Shown here piece after piece: positions 59,840 to 61,689 of a stretch of 61,689 nt of DNA. A program made the position numbers and the translations under genes. Every line of letters starts with the position of its first letter. The first letter of the stretch is position 1. Source of the DNA: Microbacterium lacus (lineage in GTDB: Bacteria; Actinomycetota; Actinomycetes; Actinomycetales; Microbacteriaceae); NCBI RefSeq assembly GCF_002812805.1, contig NZ_NMUM01000027.1, forward strand, positions 1 through 61,689, given 5' to 3'. A model generated the notes under the pieces. That model saw nothing but the letters and a program-made list of their open reading frames with translations. It was not told where the DNA came from and searched no databases.

Positions 59840-59957
59840 TCACGAATACTGTGCAACGAAGGTATGTTCGCGGATGGTCTCGGCGAAGGCGCCTGGGGCC
59901 TCGAGGTGCAGCATGTGTGCGCCAGGGAGCTCCACATAGCGTGCGCCCGGAATGCCT
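59840..59957 (-). pseudogene. 3' remnant of an alpha/beta hydrolase cut by the IS1182 element
   Basis: The minus strand encodes GIPGARYVELPGAHMLHLEA then PGAFAETIREHTFVAQYS and a TGA at 59840-59842. This is the C-terminal end of an enol-lactonase/haloperoxidase-type hydrolase (…PGARYVEL.GA.H…LE.P.AF…). The catalytic His may be in GAHMLHLE. The rest of the gene would be beyond the IS, outside the window. Confidence 0.7.
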
Positions 59958-59975
59958 CTAGGTGCGTGGGTCAGA
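59958..59975 (+). repeat. left terminal inverted repeat of IS1182
   Basis: CTAGGTGCGTGGGTCAGA; one mismatch to the right end. Confidence 0.88.
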
Positions 59976-60038
59976 TCCTTCCGTTAACGCGCCGGGGTGA
60001 ATCCGGTGGATAGCGCGGGGTGCTGGGAGAATCGATTC

Positions 60039-61508
60039 ATGACGGTGACTGCCAGCCTGGAGGGTCTGTTCGAGGTCGAGCCGGGTGAGGCGCGGGCGCC
60101 GGGATCGGCTGCACCGGCGGGTGCGGGCAAGACGTTCCGTGGGTATGACCAGGGGCAGTGTTTCCTGCTCCCGCCGAGTCTGGATGACTGGCTGGACGAG
60201 GATGATGAGGCCCGGTTCATCTCCGAGGTCGTCGAAGAGCTCTTGGATCTGACGCCGGTCTACGCGTCGTACGCGTCCGCCTCGGGTGCGCCTCCGTATG
60301 ACCCGCGGATGATGTTGAAGCTGCTGCTGTTCGCGTACGCGACGGGCGTGACCTCGTCTCGTGAGTTGGAGCGGCGCTGCAAGCGCGATATCGCCTTCCG
60401 GTGGCTGTCGGGCAACCAGGCGCCCGACTACCGGTCGCTGGCCCGGTTTCGTCGGCGTCACCTGGATGCCCTGCCGGGGTTGTTCCTGCAGGTGCTGCGG
60501 GTCTGCGCGGAGGCGGGGCTGGTGCGGTTGGGGCGGGTCGCGCTGGATGGCACGAAGCTGGCTGCGAACGCGTCGCGGCATAAGGCGATGAGCTATGACC
60601 GGATCGTGCCGAAGATCGATCAGCTCCAAGCCGAGGTCGCTGCGCTGCTCGCCGAGGCGGAGGCGGTCGATGAGGCCGAGGATCAGCAGTTCGGCCAGGA
60701 CCGGCGCGGGGACGAGGTCGCCCCGGAGCTGGCCCGCCGTGAGGGGCGCCTGGCAAAACTACGTGCCGCGAAGGACGCGATCGAGGCCGACGCCGCCGAG
60801 AAGGCGGCAGCCGTGGCGCGGAAGAAGGCCGACGCCGCCGGTCAGCCCCCTGAGCAGGCCGACGCGGCCGTCGCGACTGCGGTGGACACGGCGGCGCCGA
60901 AGCCGAAAGCGCAACGCAATTTCACCGATCCTGAGGCGCGGATGATGAAGACGGTCCGCGGCTTCGATTACGCGTTCAACGCGCAGGCCGTTGTCGATGA
61001 GGGCCACCAGATCGTGTTGAGCGCCGAGGTCACCCAGCAGGCCACCGATATCCAGCAGTTCGTCCCGATGGCCGAGCAGACCCTACGGAACCTCGACGCG
61101 GCAGGAATCGAGCGTTCCCCAGAGGTCGTCCTCGCTGACGCGGGCTACTGCTCGGAAGCCAACCTCGAAGCCGCCGACGATCTGGACGCACAGGTGTTGA
61201 TCGCGACGGGACGGCAACGTCACGGCGAGAGCTTCCCTACCGCCGGCGCCCCGGACCCGGCCCCAGAGGACGCGAGCCGGCGGGAGCGGATGGCGCACGC
61301 GCTGCGCACCGAGCAGGGCCGCACCGACTACGCGCGCCGCAAAGCCATCGTTGAACCCGCGTTCGGGCAGATGAAGACCCGGCAAAACGCCGGACAGCTC
61401 CGGCTACGCGGACTCGCCGGCGCCCAAGGCGAATGGCTACTCCACACGATCTGCCACAACCTCCGCAAGCTCCGCGTCGCTACAGCCGCCGGGCTGGCGC
61501 CCGCATAG
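60039..61508 (+). CDS. IS1182-family transposase
   Basis: 489 residues from the ATG at 60039, preceded by GGGAGAAT; the frame is open 14 codons earlier without a ribosome site. The N-terminal DUF772 domain (VEELLDLTPVYASYASASG to WLSGNQAPDYRSLARFRRRH) is followed by the DDE nuclease core: Asp in VALDGTKLAANAS, Asp in VVLADAGYCSEANL and Glu in IVEPAFGQMKTRQN. A long alanine-rich coiled insertion (~200-310) separates the first two. Intact, so probably active. Confidence 0.93.
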   Translation: MTVTASLEGLFEVEPGEARAPGSAAPAGAGKTFRGYDQGQCFLLPPSLDDWLDEDDEARFISEVVEELLDLTPVYASYASASGAPPYDPRMMLKLLLFAYATGVTSSRELERRCKRDIAFRWLSGNQAPDYRSLARFRRRHLDALPGLFLQVLRVCAEAGLVRLGRVALDGTKLAANASRHKAMSYDRIVPKIDQLQAEVAALLAEAEAVDEAEDQQFGQDRRGDEVAPELARREGRLAKLRAAKDAIEADAAEKAAAVARKKADAAGQPPEQADAAVATAVDTAAPKPKAQRNFTDPEARMMKTVRGFDYAFNAQAVVDEGHQIVLSAEVTQQATDIQQFVPMAEQTLRNLDAAGIERSPEVVLADAGYCSEANLEAADDLDAQVLIATGRQRHGESFPTAGAPDPAPEDASRRERMAHALRTEQGRTDYARRKAIVEPAFGQMKTRQNAGQLRLRGLAGAQGEWLLHTICHNLRKLRVATAAGLAPA

Positions 61509-61671
61509 GCCTCCCCAGGGGTCCCTGGGCGTCACAGCACGCACCGACAGTCGCCACGAGCCCCTCGCCGTGCGATCCCGCACGCTCTCACACCGCAACG
61601 GCCCGCCCGTTCCCGTTCGCGACCGTCAGCGCGCGATGCCAGAGTCAACGCCGCGCGCCACGCCACCCGAT
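61509..61671. other. IS1182 3' non-coding end
   Basis: 163 bases between the transposase stop and the right repeat, with a CCCCAGGGGTCCCTGGG palindrome just after the stop that could end transcription. Confidence 0.5.
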
Positions 61672-61689
61672 TCTGACCCGCGCACCTAG
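61672..61689 (-). repeat. right terminal inverted repeat of IS1182
   Basis: TCTGACCCGCGCACCTAG, the complement of the left end with one change. Confidence 0.88.

Larger units (their letters stand above)
59958..61689 (+). mobile_element. IS1182-family insertion sequence, complete
   Basis: 1732 bases from CTAG to CTAG. The left end CTAGGTGCGTGGGTCAGA (59958-59975) and the reverse complement of the right end CTAGGTGCGCGGGTCAGA (61672-61689) match in 17 of 18 positions. CTAG at each end is probably the target, a palindromic site preferred by this family. One transposase gene is inside. The element interrupts the hydrolase remnant. The right end is the last base of the window. Confidence 0.9.

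Overview
The window is high-GC actinobacterial chromosome, most likely Microbacterium or a close Microbacteriaceae relative. The evidence is the very high third-position GC, the housekeeping order tilS-hpt-ftsH-folE-folP-folB-folK-DUF3180-PH-PH-DUF2520-panC-lysS, mycofactocin-type SDRs, and many genes with a TANNNT hexamer 6-7 bases before the start codon (leaderless mRNAs). It mixes ordinary core genes with two accessory regions.

Region 1 (1-17881) is the right part of an integrated mobile element whose tyrosine integrase (16439-17626) lies next to the 3' end of tRNA-Ser(CGA). The left end is outside the window. It carries a cut IS3-family element that interrupts a gene, a serine resolvase followed by a strong hairpin, an alpha/beta hydrolase, a one-TM protein, and a 2041-residue predicted STAND NTPase with a Cap4-like nuclease head (Avs-type architecture, probably anti-phage). 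Facing away from it is a two-gene cassette ending in a zeta-toxin-like protein whose Walker A lysine is replaced. Beyond lie a decayed GIY-YIG-like fragment, a small gene, and a tightly overlapping minus-strand operon (HTH, ParA, 120-aa protein, NrdH-like redoxin, repeat-rich 358-aa protein). A 192-aa putative regulator precedes the integrase.

Region 2 (17941-54216) is core: two DUF2231 membrane proteins, two MFS transporters, lactate dehydrogenase, glycerol kinase, radA, SseB-like protein, three mycofactocin-type SDRs around a MoxR/VWA chaperone pair, an ArgA-like GNAT, clpC, a duplicated-domain lipoprotein, cardiolipin synthase, a DUF4192 protein, and the large minus-strand lysS-to-tilS block for folate, pantothenate, purine salvage, tRNA-Ile modification and membrane proteolysis. 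Pyrophosphatase and an MscS channel follow. PanC has several unusual active-site residues. SDR2 and moxR are separated by a 17-bp tandem repeat that encodes a relay of overlapping six-codon ORFs. Several intergenic gaps hold long, mutually unrelated palindromes.

Region 3 (54303-61689) has a Tat-type secreted M23 peptidase with a polyglycine linker, a tRNA Glu-Asp-Phe cluster, and a decayed stretch with a RelA/SpoT-like fragment. It then has an SDR, an IclR regulator, the 3' remnant of an alpha/beta hydrolase, and a complete IS1182-family element whose matching inverted repeat ends at the last base of the window.
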